From assembly GCF_003990915.1 (NCBI RefSeq), contig NZ_BHXQ01000007.1:246968-310967 (forward strand): a stretch of 64,000 bases of DNA, read 5' to 3'. Numbering within the stretch: position 1 is the stretch's first letter; each line of letters begins with the position of its first letter. This DNA comes from Chryseotalea sanaruensis (GTDB taxonomy: Bacteria; Bacteroidota; Bacteroidia; Cytophagales; Cyclobacteriaceae). Positions 19,159-28,847 of the stretch are shown piece after piece. A model generated the notes under the pieces. That model was not told the DNA's origin and searched no databases. It saw nothing but the letters and a program-made list of their open reading frames with translations. Both the position numbers and the translations under genes were made by a program.

Positions 19159-22100
19159 ATGAGTGACTCAAGAAATCAAATTGATATCCTATCAATAAAA
19201 GAAAATACTCAGGTTAACCTGAGTATAAATGGTGGTGAATGGGTCATAAAAGAGGATGGTATTCACCAGAAGTTAAAAGCCGGAAACAGAAAGGCAGCGT
19301 CCGGCACTATTCTGCTGTACCAGTTAAGCAATCCGAATGCTATGGAGCAACTGCGGATGAAAGCTAGCCTCGCAAGCAAATATTGTACAGGTCTTATTTT
19401 CAATTACCGAGATAAGTATAACTACTCAATTTTTCTCGTAAACAGGGGCGCTGGAACCAGCAGAAACTATGCTGTTGAAATTGCTCAAATAGTTGATGGC
19501 GATTATAGAAGTATTTGTAAGGAGAAACATCCTGACCAATTTTCTGAAGAGGTACTCTTTGTACTTAAAAACCAAACAGGCAGATTGCGATTCGAATTCA
19601 ATGAAGCCATAATCTTTGAGTGGGAAGGAATGCAGTTCTCTTCATCGCTTGGTATTGGGCTCTATTCTCAACAGAATGATGATGCTGTTTTTAGAGAACT
19701 TTCGGTACTCAGTGCGACAACAATATTTCCGGTTGAAAATGTACAAGCACCAAGTCCAGTTCCTATACCTGCCCCAACACACACAGAAAGTGATCATCAA
19801 ATAAACAATACAATTAACTCCTTCCTCTCTCTTAAAAAACCATCGTCTAAAACGATTGTGCAGTTTGACGAAATTTTTACAGTACCACTCGATTCCTTTT
19901 ACACATCGCTGAATGACCTTGTGAACGGTGCTGGAGATGACGATGTCCAAACAGGATTCCGAAAACTTGAAACGCTCGATCTAAGACCTAAGCGTTGGTA
20001 CAGGCAGTTGCGGGCAGTAAATAACCTGTTGAATACATTGGAAAACCTTAAAGACTCGAAGCGCATACAACGGGATAAGGCTTTGCAGTCGCTGGGTGCA
20101 GAACTGACGAAAGACAACAGTACACCAGATGGAATTAAAATTGCTGAAAACCTGATAATAAAGCTTACAGATGAATTACAATCGTTGTTAGGAGAAATAG
20201 AAAGAGCACAGGATACTAAAGCTCTTTTGCTTCGTGAGATAAGAACCAATGGCTTTTCTGTGGGAGATATAACTAATCCGAAATTAAAAGAACTTGGATT
20301 TGATTTTGAAATAAGTAAATCTTTTCCAAATCTGAGCACCTCTAAAAGTATTTCGGTTCCTGAGAATTTCGACTATTCAAATGACACCTTCTGGAATGAA
20401 CTTGAAAAAAACCTTCGTCAGGAGTTGTACGGAAACAATGTTATTAAGGAATCTGCTAAAAAGCTTTATGAGAGCGAAAGCTTTCAAATGAGTTCAGCAA
20501 AGAACTGCTGGGTCATCAGTGAAAAGATTGAAATTATCAACAAGGAGTTGGATGAATTAACTCTCAAATTGAAACCGCATAATGATGCTTGTAAGCAAAC
20601 TTCAGATCGCGTAAAACGTTGGACTGAAACTTTAAAAATGATTCAAGCACAGGTCAATTACTATAAACCGTACGACCCAAATGATTATCCGATAACTTCG
20701 ACAACGAGCTCAAAAAATGCTCTGGATGAGTGGGAAAAATTTGGCAAATGGCTTACTTCATTTCCAACTGAACCTCATAACACACCAGAGAACAAGCTCA
20801 ACAACATAGAAGGATGGTATAATACCGCTAAGATTGAAACTACCAATATTATTGGTGGATTGCCATTAGACCCACCACAGATACATTTACTTGGAGAATT
20901 AAAAATAATTACGGTTAGAAAGACATTTACTAAACTACCACCAATCTCCCCTTCGCAACCTTCCTATTACAATTCGGTAATACATTACTATTTTCATCCG
21001 GGTGATAGAACCTTAGGGGCTAGCAATGGTTCTGGTGCTAGATTCGCATTTAACATTTTGTATTATGATACTCCATCTTTTAATCTAAAGATTACAGGAG
21101 CTCCTAGCTATCAACTTGGCAGCCCACGGGAAATGCTTGGGAAGTTAAGTCAAATGTGCGGTGAATACCTTGCGGCTCAAAATTTACATCTTTCTAACAT
21201 TACTACTTACATTCAGAAGCTACAACTAGAAATTGATGCAAAGAATAATTTATTAACAACGTTGCAACGCGATGTGTTGACCCATGAACGTAAAAAGTTT
21301 CTCCAGTTCTGGAACGACCCTTATAATGACAAGGTGCGCAACCTGCACTTTGAGGCCATTTTGCCGGATGTTGATCCGCTGGCAGACTTACTGGTAAAAT
21401 TAGAATCAGATAAAGAGAAAGCACCCAAGACCTATTACTTTAACCCTACAGAGAATGGTTATACCAACCAGTATGGGCAAAGTTTGCCCGATTTTGTGAA
21501 GAGTAAATACCTTAGTTTAGAAAATTCACTTTCACTATTTCCTATCATGGAACCGGATGGAAATTTTTCACAAGAACTCATTAAAGTAGTGAAGAATCCC
21601 AAAAGATCGGAAGCAAAAGCAGGTTTGCCCATTATCAAATTCATAGAAACATATAAAATAACCATTGGCTGGCAGGGTTATGGTCTGGGCGAACTCAGCC
21701 ACTCCGTCAATCTTTTTCCTGGCGAATCAAAAGAATTGGTGGTGGAGAAAAAGACAAGACTCACAACCAAACAGGAGGAGTCAAAGAAACAAGGAACAGA
21801 AACAAAACAAAATCTTTCTTCTTCATTTGAAGATAACCTGAGCGATACTTTTTCAGAAGAAAATAAAAGCGACAATAAAACCGAGGCGAAAACAAAAACC
21901 GATCACAGCAACACTTCATCAAGTGATTACACGCAAAATACCGAATCCAGTTCCACCCTGAACTGGAATATAGAAGCAAAAGTCGGATGGGGATGGGGTA
22001 GCGTCAGTGGCGGAGCATCGGGCAATCAGAATACTAAAAGCAGCAGCAGTACTAACAATAAAAAGGCTTTTTCAGTGGCTCAAAACAACGAAGGGCTTAA

Positions 22101-22938
22101 AGCGAGCAATCAGAGCAAGGACGTACTACGTAAAAATGTAAGCAACAGCATTAAAAAAGTTGCTAATGAAACATCAGTGAATAATAAGGTAGAATTTACT
22201 GCTTCTAGTTCACAAGAATTTCAATCTGAACTTAGTAACAAAGAAATTATAAAACTTGAAAATCCAAACATAGGTCGCACAGTTAACTACAATTTTTTTC
22301 AATTACAGAACCTCTACGGAACCACAATTTCACTGAGTGATGTGAAAATAGTCATAAACAGCGGTAGCGAGGTTATTGAAGGAACCGGAATAAACGACAT
22401 ACGTGTTTACGAACTCGAAGAATTTGGGAAAATTTTTGCTAACTCGAGCCAGACAGATCACGATGTGCTAGTGGCTTCCATTATTGCCAGGCAGGTAATG
22501 AAGCATTACGGAAACTTTTTACCAGGACTCACAAATGGTAATGGAGCGGTGAGGCTTAAGGATGACTATACCCCTAACCGCAACAGTCTGGAGATACTTA
22601 ACTATACGAGCGAAGAACTGGGTAAAGAACTAACCAGAGAAAGTATGCTTGAAAAATTAAAGGCTGCACTAAGCGACTTAAAAGCCATGCCATTTTATTT
22701 CAGTGAAACTGAAGTTCAGAGTGAAACTACCGTATCGGTAAATGCAGGAGCATACCATCTGGAAGCACAAGTAGGATTTGTACCGGCTACTGAGAAATAT
22801 CTTGAAGACCGCAGAAATATTGAAACCGAACAGAAGAAAGCGGAGCTAGCTCACATGCAGGAGCAGACTAAAAAAGGAGTATTCCATCACTCAATACCTC
22901 CTACAGTAACGCATTTGAATTATGATTATGACAAATAA
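19159..22938 (+). CDS. Large multidomain protein with LamG-like N-terminus (unknown function)
   Basis: A 1259-residue protein that I do not recognise. Visible parts: residues 1-185, a beta-rich region resembling a concanavalin/LamG-like jelly roll; 190-210, a Pro-rich linker; 215-560, mostly charged helices (coiled-coil-like); 570-800, mixed beta and helices; about 830-870, a block with WQGYGLGELSHSVNLFPGES, a motif that recurs in large bacterial proteins of unknown role; 870-1000, a low-complexity Ser/Thr/Asn/Lys segment with a short GWGWGSVSGGASG centre; 1000-1259, a further conserved-looking globular end. No signal peptide or transmembrane helix is visible. It is followed after 14 bases by the HEGYH protein, so the pair forms one unit. 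The module sits between duplicated gene ends, suggesting acquisition. Confidence 0.8.
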   Translation: MSDSRNQIDILSIKENTQVNLSINGGEWVIKEDGIHQKLKAGNRKAASGTILLYQLSNPNAMEQLRMKASLASKYCTGLIFNYRDKYNYSIFLVNRGAGTSRNYAVEIAQIVDGDYRSICKEKHPDQFSEEVLFVLKNQTGRLRFEFNEAIIFEWEGMQFSSSLGIGLYSQQNDDAVFRELSVLSATTIFPVENVQAPSPVPIPAPTHTESDHQINNTINSFLSLKKPSSKTIVQFDEIFTVPLDSFYTSLNDLVNGAGDDDVQTGFRKLETLDLRPKRWYRQLRAVNNLLNTLENLKDSKRIQRDKALQSLGAELTKDNSTPDGIKIAENLIIKLTDELQSLLGEIERAQDTKALLLREIRTNGFSVGDITNPKLKELGFDFEISKSFPNLSTSKSISVPENFDYSNDTFWNELEKNLRQELYGNNVIKESAKKLYESESFQMSSAKNCWVISEKIEIINKELDELTLKLKPHNDACKQTSDRVKRWTETLKMIQAQVNYYKPYDPNDYPITSTTSSKNALDEWEKFGKWLTSFPTEPHNTPENKLNNIEGWYNTAKIETTNIIGGLPLDPPQIHLLGELKIITVRKTFTKLPPISPSQPSYYNSVIHYYFHPGDRTLGASNGSGARFAFNILYYDTPSFNLKITGAPSYQLGSPREMLGKLSQMCGEYLAAQNLHLSNITTYIQKLQLEIDAKNNLLTTLQRDVLTHERKKFLQFWNDPYNDKVRNLHFEAILPDVDPLADLLVKLESDKEKAPKTYYFNPTENGYTNQYGQSLPDFVKSKYLSLENSLSLFPIMEPDGNFSQELIKVVKNPKRSEAKAGLPIIKFIETYKITIGWQGYGLGELSHSVNLFPGESKELVVEKKTRLTTKQEESKKQGTETKQNLSSSFEDNLSDTFSEENKSDNKTEAKTKTDHSNTSSSDYTQNTESSSTLNWNIEAKVGWGWGSVSGGASGNQNTKSSSSTNNKKAFSVAQNNEGLKASNQSKDVLRKNVSNSIKKVANETSVNNKVEFTASSSQEFQSELSNKEIIKLENPNIGRTVNYNFFQLQNLYGTTISLSDVKIVINSGSEVIEGTGINDIRVYELEEFGKIFANSSQTDHDVLVASIIARQVMKHYGNFLPGLTNGNGAVRLKDDYTPNRNSLEILNYTSEELGKELTRESMLEKLKAALSDLKAMPFYFSETEVQSETTVSVNAGAYHLEAQVGFVPATEKYLEDRRNIETEQKKAELAHMQEQTKKGVFHHSIPPTVTHLNYDYDK

Positions 22939-22952
22939 TCAACCAACACACA

Positions 22953-24032
22953 ATGGCTGACATTCCATCCAAAGAAAATATACAGGCGCGAAAGGTTTCT
23001 AATTTTGATCCTGATTCAGGAGGGTTTTATAAAAGAGGGGTCAACGCAACAAACTTTGATCCTGCTAAGGGTACTTTGTATACAAAGTCCGCTTCTGATC
23101 AGGCAGAAGCAAAACCAGCACCAGTATTAGATAGTTGGATGAAGGAAAATAAATGCAAAACCATTCCTGAATTTGTAAAAAATACTATCAAAGAAGCTTA
23201 CCCAACCCAAATCCCAAACCCTTTAACGGGTGTGGAGCATAGGAATTTACAACTAGCATTTAATATATTAAAATACTATTTCTCATTTTATAATGATACT
23301 TGGAATATTTTTAAAAAATGTGTAGAGATATTTGATACTTGTGGCATTCTTTTTTCGAGTGACTTGAAAGTTGAAGGAGAAGCTATTAAGAAATCAGTAA
23401 TATTAATTAATTCGAATTATTCGCGGGCTCCATTCATCATTGCTTCCATTTTGATTCATGAGGGCTATCATTGCGTTAAGGAAAGTGAATTTTACCTGGA
23501 CGAAGAGTACGATTCTAAGATTCTTCAATTGCAATACTATTCGCATTTAGAGCAAAACATTTATAAATATCTAAAAAATGCAAACTCCATATTCTACTAT
23601 AGTGATCATCTCGATGCAATCAATAAATACACTTCCGAAAGTGTTCTAACCGTAAAGTATTTCAATAGTGTTTTAGCGACAGAAAGAAACATAAAACTTA
23701 AAAACACTTTAATAGATTATATACTTGGGATGGAAGAATATTCTAAGTATTTAGATATTGAGTGGATTGTCAAAAACTGGGACTCCGATAAATATGGAAA
23801 ATTTGTTTCGAGAGAAAAACCTGCGGTGCAATTGTTTTTGAAGAAATTTATTGATGCAAAAGGAGGTTCAAAGGACCAGCTAAGTGTTTTTACAAACATT
23901 TTAATGAGTCTTAAAAAGGATAAAAATAAGGGCATTGGTTACGTTGAACCGTTGGCCGATGATGCAGCCCAATTTTTGATAAATAATGTTATAAAAGATG
24001 AAGAACTTATTAAATGGCTAAAGCAGCACTAA
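22953..24032 (+). CDS. Putative zincin-like protein with HEGYH motif
   Basis: A 359-residue protein of unknown family. The N-terminus carries two short tandem repeats, NFDPDSGGFYKRG (about residue 19) and NFDPAKGTLYTKS (about 34). The middle contains IASILIHEGYHCVKESEFY near residue 168, an H-E-x-x-H zinc-binding and catalytic signature, with acidic residues (LDEEYD) 12-17 residues further on that might supply a third ligand. The remainder is helical. No signal peptide is seen. Gene order, 14-base spacing and shared boundaries link it to the 1259-residue protein. A protease role is inferred from the motif only; a structural or toxin role is equally possible. Confidence 0.72.
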   Translation: MADIPSKENIQARKVSNFDPDSGGFYKRGVNATNFDPAKGTLYTKSASDQAEAKPAPVLDSWMKENKCKTIPEFVKNTIKEAYPTQIPNPLTGVEHRNLQLAFNILKYYFSFYNDTWNIFKKCVEIFDTCGILFSSDLKVEGEAIKKSVILINSNYSRAPFIIASILIHEGYHCVKESEFYLDEEYDSKILQLQYYSHLEQNIYKYLKNANSIFYYSDHLDAINKYTSESVLTVKYFNSVLATERNIKLKNTLIDYILGMEEYSKYLDIEWIVKNWDSDKYGKFVSREKPAVQLFLKKFIDAKGGSKDQLSVFTNILMSLKKDKNKGIGYVEPLADDAAQFLINNVIKDEELIKWLKQH

Positions 24033-24167
24033 AAGTGACAATCCCTTCAACAATACAGAATGGATTGTTAAAGAAAGATTCTTAATGGTCTTGCAACACA
24101 CAGCTATAATTTTTAGCCTAGTCTCCGAGATAATAAACAAATGTATAACACTATAAGAAACCTACCA

Positions 24168-24227
24168 TCCCTTCACGCTTCCTTTTCCTAATGGTCTCCG
24201 TTAAGATATTTCTCTAGTGACAATTAT
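24168..24227 (+). repeat. Right copy of ~60-bp direct repeat flanking the two-gene module
   Basis: Starts TCCCTTCACGCTTC and ends TAGTGACAATTAT; partner of 18998-19056. It continues directly into the PhnD-like 3' remnant. Confidence 0.7.
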
Positions 24228-24317
24228 GGGCATATTTCTAACAAGAATTATCAACAATGGCTAAAGAAAATAGGAGGGAAATAAGCCCTACCCATTATCA
24301 AGCAGTATAGTCAATAG
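24192..24317 (+). pseudogene. Remnant of the 3' end of a PhnD-like gene
   Basis: An in-frame stretch of 41 codons reads WSPLRYFSSDNYGHIS, NKNYQQWLKKIGGK, stop, ALPIIKQYSQ, stop. It matches the end of the intact PhnD-like protein (DKDYQRWLNSMGGKQALSIIRQFSQ) residue by residue around one CAA-to-TAA nonsense change. The remainder of the gene is absent. It lies just before the intact convergent ABC-F gene, mirroring the order intact-PhnD plus ABC-F remnant on the left side of the module. Confidence 0.85.
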
Positions 24318-24332
24318 AATGTTGGTTCCATC

Positions 24333-25952
24333 TTACGCATACAGCGCTTGTTTCTGCTCAGCTATCTTATCGTTTTCAATGTACTCATCGTAGCTCATCA
24401 TTTTGTCTATAATGCCATTAGGCGTAATCTCAACAATACGATTAGCAACTGTGTTTACAAACTCATGGTCATGTGAAGTGAATAACACTGTTCCCGGAAA
24501 ATCCTTAAGTGCATTGTTAAAGGCCTGAATGGATTCCAGATCAAGGTGGTTGGTTGGTTCATCTAACATTAACAAATTGGCACCAGCCAACATCATGCGC
24601 GACACCATACACCTAACCTTCTCTCCTCCCGACAATACGCTACACTTCTTAAAAACTTCTTCTCCCGAGAAAAGCATCTTGCCTAAGAATCCGCGAATGT
24701 ATACTTCATCTTTGTTTTCTTCTTCAGCATACTGGCGTAACCAGTCCACTAAATTATCATCAGTCTTAAAAAAAGCTTCATTGTTACCAGGCAAGTAGGC
24801 AGTGGTAATGGTCTGCCCAAATTTGAACTCCCCCGTATCTGGTTTCAGTTCATTATTTAAGATCTGGAAAAGTGAAGAGATGGCCAAGCCGCTTTTGCTC
24901 AGGAAGGCAATCTTGTCGCCCTTCTTTACGTATAAGTCTAATCCTTTAAACAGTGTTTCACCGTTTTGTGAATAGCTCAGATTCTCAATTTGTAAAATCT
25001 GATCTCCTGCAGTGCGCTTCTGTTGAAAAATTATAGCAGGGTATCTTCTTGTCGATGGTTGAATGTCATCTACATTAATCTTATCCAATAACTTTCTACG
25101 GCTGGTTGCCTGACGTGATTTAGATGCATTGGCACTAAAGCGTCTGATAAATTCTTGCAATTCTGCTTTCTTCTCTTCAGCCTTTTTATTGGCGTTGGAA
25201 CGTTGCTGTGAAGCCAACTGACTAGATTGATACCAGAAAGAATAGTTACCCGAATACACTTTCACTTGTTTGTAGTCGATGTCTACAATGTGTGTAGACA
25301 CAGTATCCAAAAAGTGACGATCGTGAGATACAACAATAACGGTGTTTTTAAATTCCAATAAGAAATCTTCTAACCAAGTAATGGTATTCAAATCCAAATC
25401 ATTGGTAGGTTCATCCAGAATCAAAATATCAGGGTTACCAAAAATAGCTTGTGCTAATAACACACGCACTTTCTGGTTACCGCCTAATTCTTTAACATCT
25501 TTAAAATGGTCTTCTTCAGGGATACCCAAACCGCTTAACAAGGCAGCTGCATCTGATTGTGCATTCCAGCCATCCATTTCTGCAAATTCAGCTTCCAACT
25601 CCGAAGCACGCACACCATCCTCTTCAGAAAAATCTGGTTTTTCATAAATGGCATCTTTCTCTTTCATGATCTTCCACAATTTTCCGTGGCCCATCATTAC
25701 CGTATCAATTACCTGGACGTTATCAAATTCATAGTGATTCTGACGCAGCACCGCCATGCGCTTGCCTGTGTCAATACTAATGTTTCCGCGTGTCGGATCA
25801 ATGTCGCCAGCTAAAATCTTCAAAAAGGTGGACTTCCCTGCTCCATTGGCGCCAATAACACCATAACAGTTGCCGCCAGTAAATTTGATGTTTACCTCAT
25901 CAAATAATACCCTTTTCCCAAATTGTAACGAAATGTTGTTTGCTGCGATCAT
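24333..25952 (-). CDS. ABC-F family ATPase (YbiT-like)
   Basis: A 539-residue soluble protein with two ATP-binding cassettes and no membrane domain, as in ABC-F translation factors that act at the ribosome. Cassette 1 has Walker A GANGAGKST (near residue 36) and Walker B LILDEPTNDLD; cassette 2 has an atypical Walker A (FLSKSGLAISS, near 350, in place of GxxGxGKS), signature LSGGEKVR and Walker B LLMLDEPTNHLD. The linker between them is the charged helix pair (about residues 245-300) of ABC-F proteins. The altered second Walker A is typical of YbiT-type members. The promoter element TACCTTTG is 19 bases upstream. A fragment of a homologous gene end lies at 18777-18851. Confidence 0.92.
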   Translation of the reverse strand: MIAANNISLQFGKRVLFDEVNIKFTGGNCYGVIGANGAGKSTFLKILAGDIDPTRGNISIDTGKRMAVLRQNHYEFDNVQVIDTVMMGHGKLWKIMKEKDAIYEKPDFSEEDGVRASELEAEFAEMDGWNAQSDAAALLSGLGIPEEDHFKDVKELGGNQKVRVLLAQAIFGNPDILILDEPTNDLDLNTITWLEDFLLEFKNTVIVVSHDRHFLDTVSTHIVDIDYKQVKVYSGNYSFWYQSSQLASQQRSNANKKAEEKKAELQEFIRRFSANASKSRQATSRRKLLDKINVDDIQPSTRRYPAIIFQQKRTAGDQILQIENLSYSQNGETLFKGLDLYVKKGDKIAFLSKSGLAISSLFQILNNELKPDTGEFKFGQTITTAYLPGNNEAFFKTDDNLVDWLRQYAEEENKDEVYIRGFLGKMLFSGEEVFKKCSVLSGGEKVRCMVSRMMLAGANLLMLDEPTNHLDLESIQAFNNALKDFPGTVLFTSHDHEFVNTVANRIVEITPNGIIDKMMSYDEYIENDKIAEQKQALYA

Positions 25953-25970
25953 TTTCTATGCTTTGACCTG

Positions 25971-25978
25971 CAAAGGTA
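25971..25978 (-). promoter_or_regulatory. Bacteroidota-type -7 element of the ABC-F gene
   Basis: On the minus strand TACCTTTG matches TAnnTTTG. It ends 19 bases before the start codon of the ABC-F gene. A -33 TTTG is not evident. Confidence 0.5.
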
Positions 25979-26107
25979 CAAAATAGAAGTTTATTAAAAA
26001 TCGTGTTTACTGCTTCCACTTTTAATTCTGCGCAACGGAGCTTTTCAAAACTTAATTTTGAAAAAGCAATGCGTTGATTCAAGATTGCGCAGTTAACAGG
26101 CCCTTTT

Positions 26108-28672
26108 CTATGCAGAATTTCTGGCCGCGTTAATGATACCAAACATGCAGCGGATAATCAGCTTGCGATAGCGCAACTCCATTGCTTTGTCTGTTTCACC
26201 AGGTTTCGCCAAGCGCATCAATGCATATTGCTGTATAGCAATAAGAGGTAGCACAATGGTTTCGCGCAATTTTACTGAGTCGCGTATGGTCGGGTTGTTT
26301 TCCAGCAACCCATTTAAACCTGAAACTTCCAATACATTTTTGCGCGCCAATAAAAACTCATCGTGCATCTTATTCCAAAAGGCACCGTATTCAGCATCTT
26401 TATCTAAATAAGCAGTAGCCTGATAATAGCTTTTCGTCAGCGACATCATACTGTTGCCAATCAACGTGCGGAAGAAGAGCGAATGTTGATACAATTTTTG
26501 CAAATTCTCTGCCTGCCCCTTTTCTTTTAATACCTCAATGGCTGACCCAACTCCATAAAAACCAGGAATGTTTTGTTTCATCATAGCCCAGGCACCAACA
26601 AAGGGAATGGCACGCAGGTCTTCAAATTTCAATCCATCGCTACCATTTCTTTTTACTGGTCGCGAACCAATATTGGTGTCGCCAAAAAATGTAAGGGGTG
26701 TTTTGTTTTCCAGATAAGGCACAAACTTTTCGTGCTGCTTCAAACTTAAATAAGCTCTGTACCCTTCATTCGCCAAGTCATCAATCAATGCTTTATCCTC
26801 ATCGGTCAATTGATTTTTCTTTTCGATGAGTGAACCCTGTAAACCTGCTGATAATAATTGCTCAATATTAAACTTGCAGGAAGCAAACCGGCCAAAATTA
26901 GAATTGATGGTTTGCCCTTGTATGGTAATCTGCACTTCCTTTTGTTCGATTGTATCCCCTAGCGATGCATAGAAGTCATGTGTGTTTCCACCGCCCCTTG
27001 CCGGAGGTCCACCGCGGCCATCAAAGAAAATAACATTGATATCATATTTTCTTGAAATGGTTGTAAGTGCCTCCTTCGCTCTGAAAATTGACCAGTTTGC
27101 ACGTAAGTATCCACCATCTTTAGTGCCATCCGAAAAACCAAGCATAATGTCTTGCTTGTTACCACGATGCATCACCTGTTCTCGATAAGCAGGAATCTGA
27201 TAGAGTTGTTCCATGATGTCACCAGCATGTTTCAAATCATCAATGGTTTCAAAAAGAGGCACAACATCTACAGGTACTATTGACTGCTTAAAAGCAAGTC
27301 GCACCAATGTGAATACTGCTATGACATCCTGTGCTTTCTGACAATTACTAATCACGTAACGATGACAGCCAGCCTCCCCGTTATTTTCTTGAATCTGCCG
27401 CAGGGTTTTTACACTGTTTACGGTTTCCTGTGCGAATTCATCTTCAACAACAAGATCGGTTATAGAGAAGTCCAGCGAAAGTAAATAATTGATTCTCTCT
27501 TCTTCGTTAAGCGATTCAAAGGTACTGGCATTGCTGGTTACGCTTTGCTTGTAGAGTTGATCGAATAAAGCGTTCCACGCTACAGTATGTCTGCGACTGT
27601 CTTGTCTTATGTCCAGCGAAGCAAAATAAAAACCGAATAATTTTACTTTAACAATGAAGGCATCCAGTAAATCGAGGAACAAGCCATCATGTTCATTGAT
27701 TAATTTCTTTCTGATGTTTAGTAAAGCTTCTATTAATTGATCAGGTGATTTGTAATGCGATCCGCCAGCAAAGGCCATACTATAAATGGCTTGCTCAACA
27801 TCAAAGATTAGTCGGTCAACACCCTGAAAAGTTAATCTTCTGCGAAGTATGCGTAAGTCGCGGTGATAGCATTTAAGAATTCCTTCGCGCAACCTATCAG
27901 CTACACGTAAAGTAATAGGACTAGTTACAAAAGGATTACCATCGCGATCACCTCCGGGCCAAAAACCAATCGCTATCAAACGTTTGTTAGCAAAATCATT
28001 CAGCGAAACGTTAAGTGCTGATTGCAACTGAACCGCTATTGAACCGATAGATTCATAAAATACATTTTCCAAAAACCAGCATAAGCTTACAGCCTCATCA
28101 TAAGGGGAAGGTTTCTCTTTATTAATGAAGGCAGTTTTCCCTAGCTGCTTCAACAATAGATTAATATGTTCAAGATTATGCTCACGGATCGCTCTCTCAA
28201 GATCTGTGAGTATACCTAACACAGGACCTGGATAAAATTGTGTTGGGTGAGCCGTTAATACTAAACGAAGACTGAACTCTTCAATTTTCTTTTTCAATTC
28301 ATCCTCTCTACCTTCTTGCCGAACCTGCAGAAGCAAAGCCTTGATGCTTCCCTTACCGCCCAAATCGTTTATCTGTTCAAAGGCAGAATCTTCCACTGAG
28401 TCGAAAAGCGCCACCTGACGCTCAACATATTGAATAAACTTGAATAGCAGATCAAGTCTTTCATCTGCATTAGCTTGTTGTATAAAGTCATTGAAAAAAT
28501 CTTTGACAATTTCTTCAGCAGAATTTCCCTTGGCAAAACCGGCCTCGCAATACTTTTGAAACAGTGGCAGTAGTGTACCTGTATGATGGATACTGGCAAA
28601 AGGAAGATTAAGAAAGAGACTATTGTAAATGTGATAACGGGTGCCTACAAGATTATTGAAGTTTGAGCTCAT
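26108..28672 (-). CDS. ppc: Phosphoenolpyruvate carboxylase
   Basis: An 854-residue PEP carboxylase, forming oxaloacetate from PEP and bicarbonate to refill the TCA cycle. Family blocks are present in order: VLTAHPTQ (catalytic His, near residue 145), GFWPGGDRDGNPFVT (near 240), the active-site loop FFDGRGGPPARGGG (near 560) and the end region with RCMFGIINAARNSA. The length is a little under that of the E. coli enzyme, and the C-terminus ends NAARNSA rather than the usual MRNTG. The ATG at 28672 is preferred to a TTG at 28687. The gene stands 155 bases from the ABC-F start, same strand. Confidence 0.95.
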   Translation of the reverse strand: MSSNFNNLVGTRYHIYNSLFLNLPFASIHHTGTLLPLFQKYCEAGFAKGNSAEEIVKDFFNDFIQQANADERLDLLFKFIQYVERQVALFDSVEDSAFEQINDLGGKGSIKALLLQVRQEGREDELKKKIEEFSLRLVLTAHPTQFYPGPVLGILTDLERAIREHNLEHINLLLKQLGKTAFINKEKPSPYDEAVSLCWFLENVFYESIGSIAVQLQSALNVSLNDFANKRLIAIGFWPGGDRDGNPFVTSPITLRVADRLREGILKCYHRDLRILRRRLTFQGVDRLIFDVEQAIYSMAFAGGSHYKSPDQLIEALLNIRKKLINEHDGLFLDLLDAFIVKVKLFGFYFASLDIRQDSRRHTVAWNALFDQLYKQSVTSNASTFESLNEEERINYLLSLDFSITDLVVEDEFAQETVNSVKTLRQIQENNGEAGCHRYVISNCQKAQDVIAVFTLVRLAFKQSIVPVDVVPLFETIDDLKHAGDIMEQLYQIPAYREQVMHRGNKQDIMLGFSDGTKDGGYLRANWSIFRAKEALTTISRKYDINVIFFDGRGGPPARGGGNTHDFYASLGDTIEQKEVQITIQGQTINSNFGRFASCKFNIEQLLSAGLQGSLIEKKNQLTDEDKALIDDLANEGYRAYLSLKQHEKFVPYLENKTPLTFFGDTNIGSRPVKRNGSDGLKFEDLRAIPFVGAWAMMKQNIPGFYGVGSAIEVLKEKGQAENLQKLYQHSLFFRTLIGNSMMSLTKSYYQATAYLDKDAEYGAFWNKMHDEFLLARKNVLEVSGLNGLLENNPTIRDSVKLRETIVLPLIAIQQYALMRLAKPGETDKAMELRYRKLIIRCMFGIINAARNSA

Positions 28673-28734
28673 ACTCAAAGAAACCAAGAAACAGGGTAGA
28701 AGTCAACCTATTTCGGATAGAGGGACTTAAAATC

Positions 28735-28802
28735 AGGCAACAAGTTGGAAAAGAGAAGCTGGAGGTTGGAGGCTCGAAGCCAGCAGTTCGAAGTAGAAGT
28801 TA
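28735..28802. repeat. Degenerate purine-rich intergenic tract
   Basis: The plus strand reads GAAGCTGGAGGTTGGAGG, GCTCGAAGCC, GAAGTAGAAGTT, a decayed short-unit pattern. Related tracts occur at 33535-33610, 34640-34675, 38560-38640 and 55644-55735. Confidence 0.5.
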
Positions 28803-28847
28803 AATATGTTAACTACTATCAACGAACAACCAACAACTACATAACAA

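Noticed and set aside
19616..19950. Overlapping open frames inside the 1259-aa gene
   Set aside because: They are shadows of the main gene in other frames or strand.
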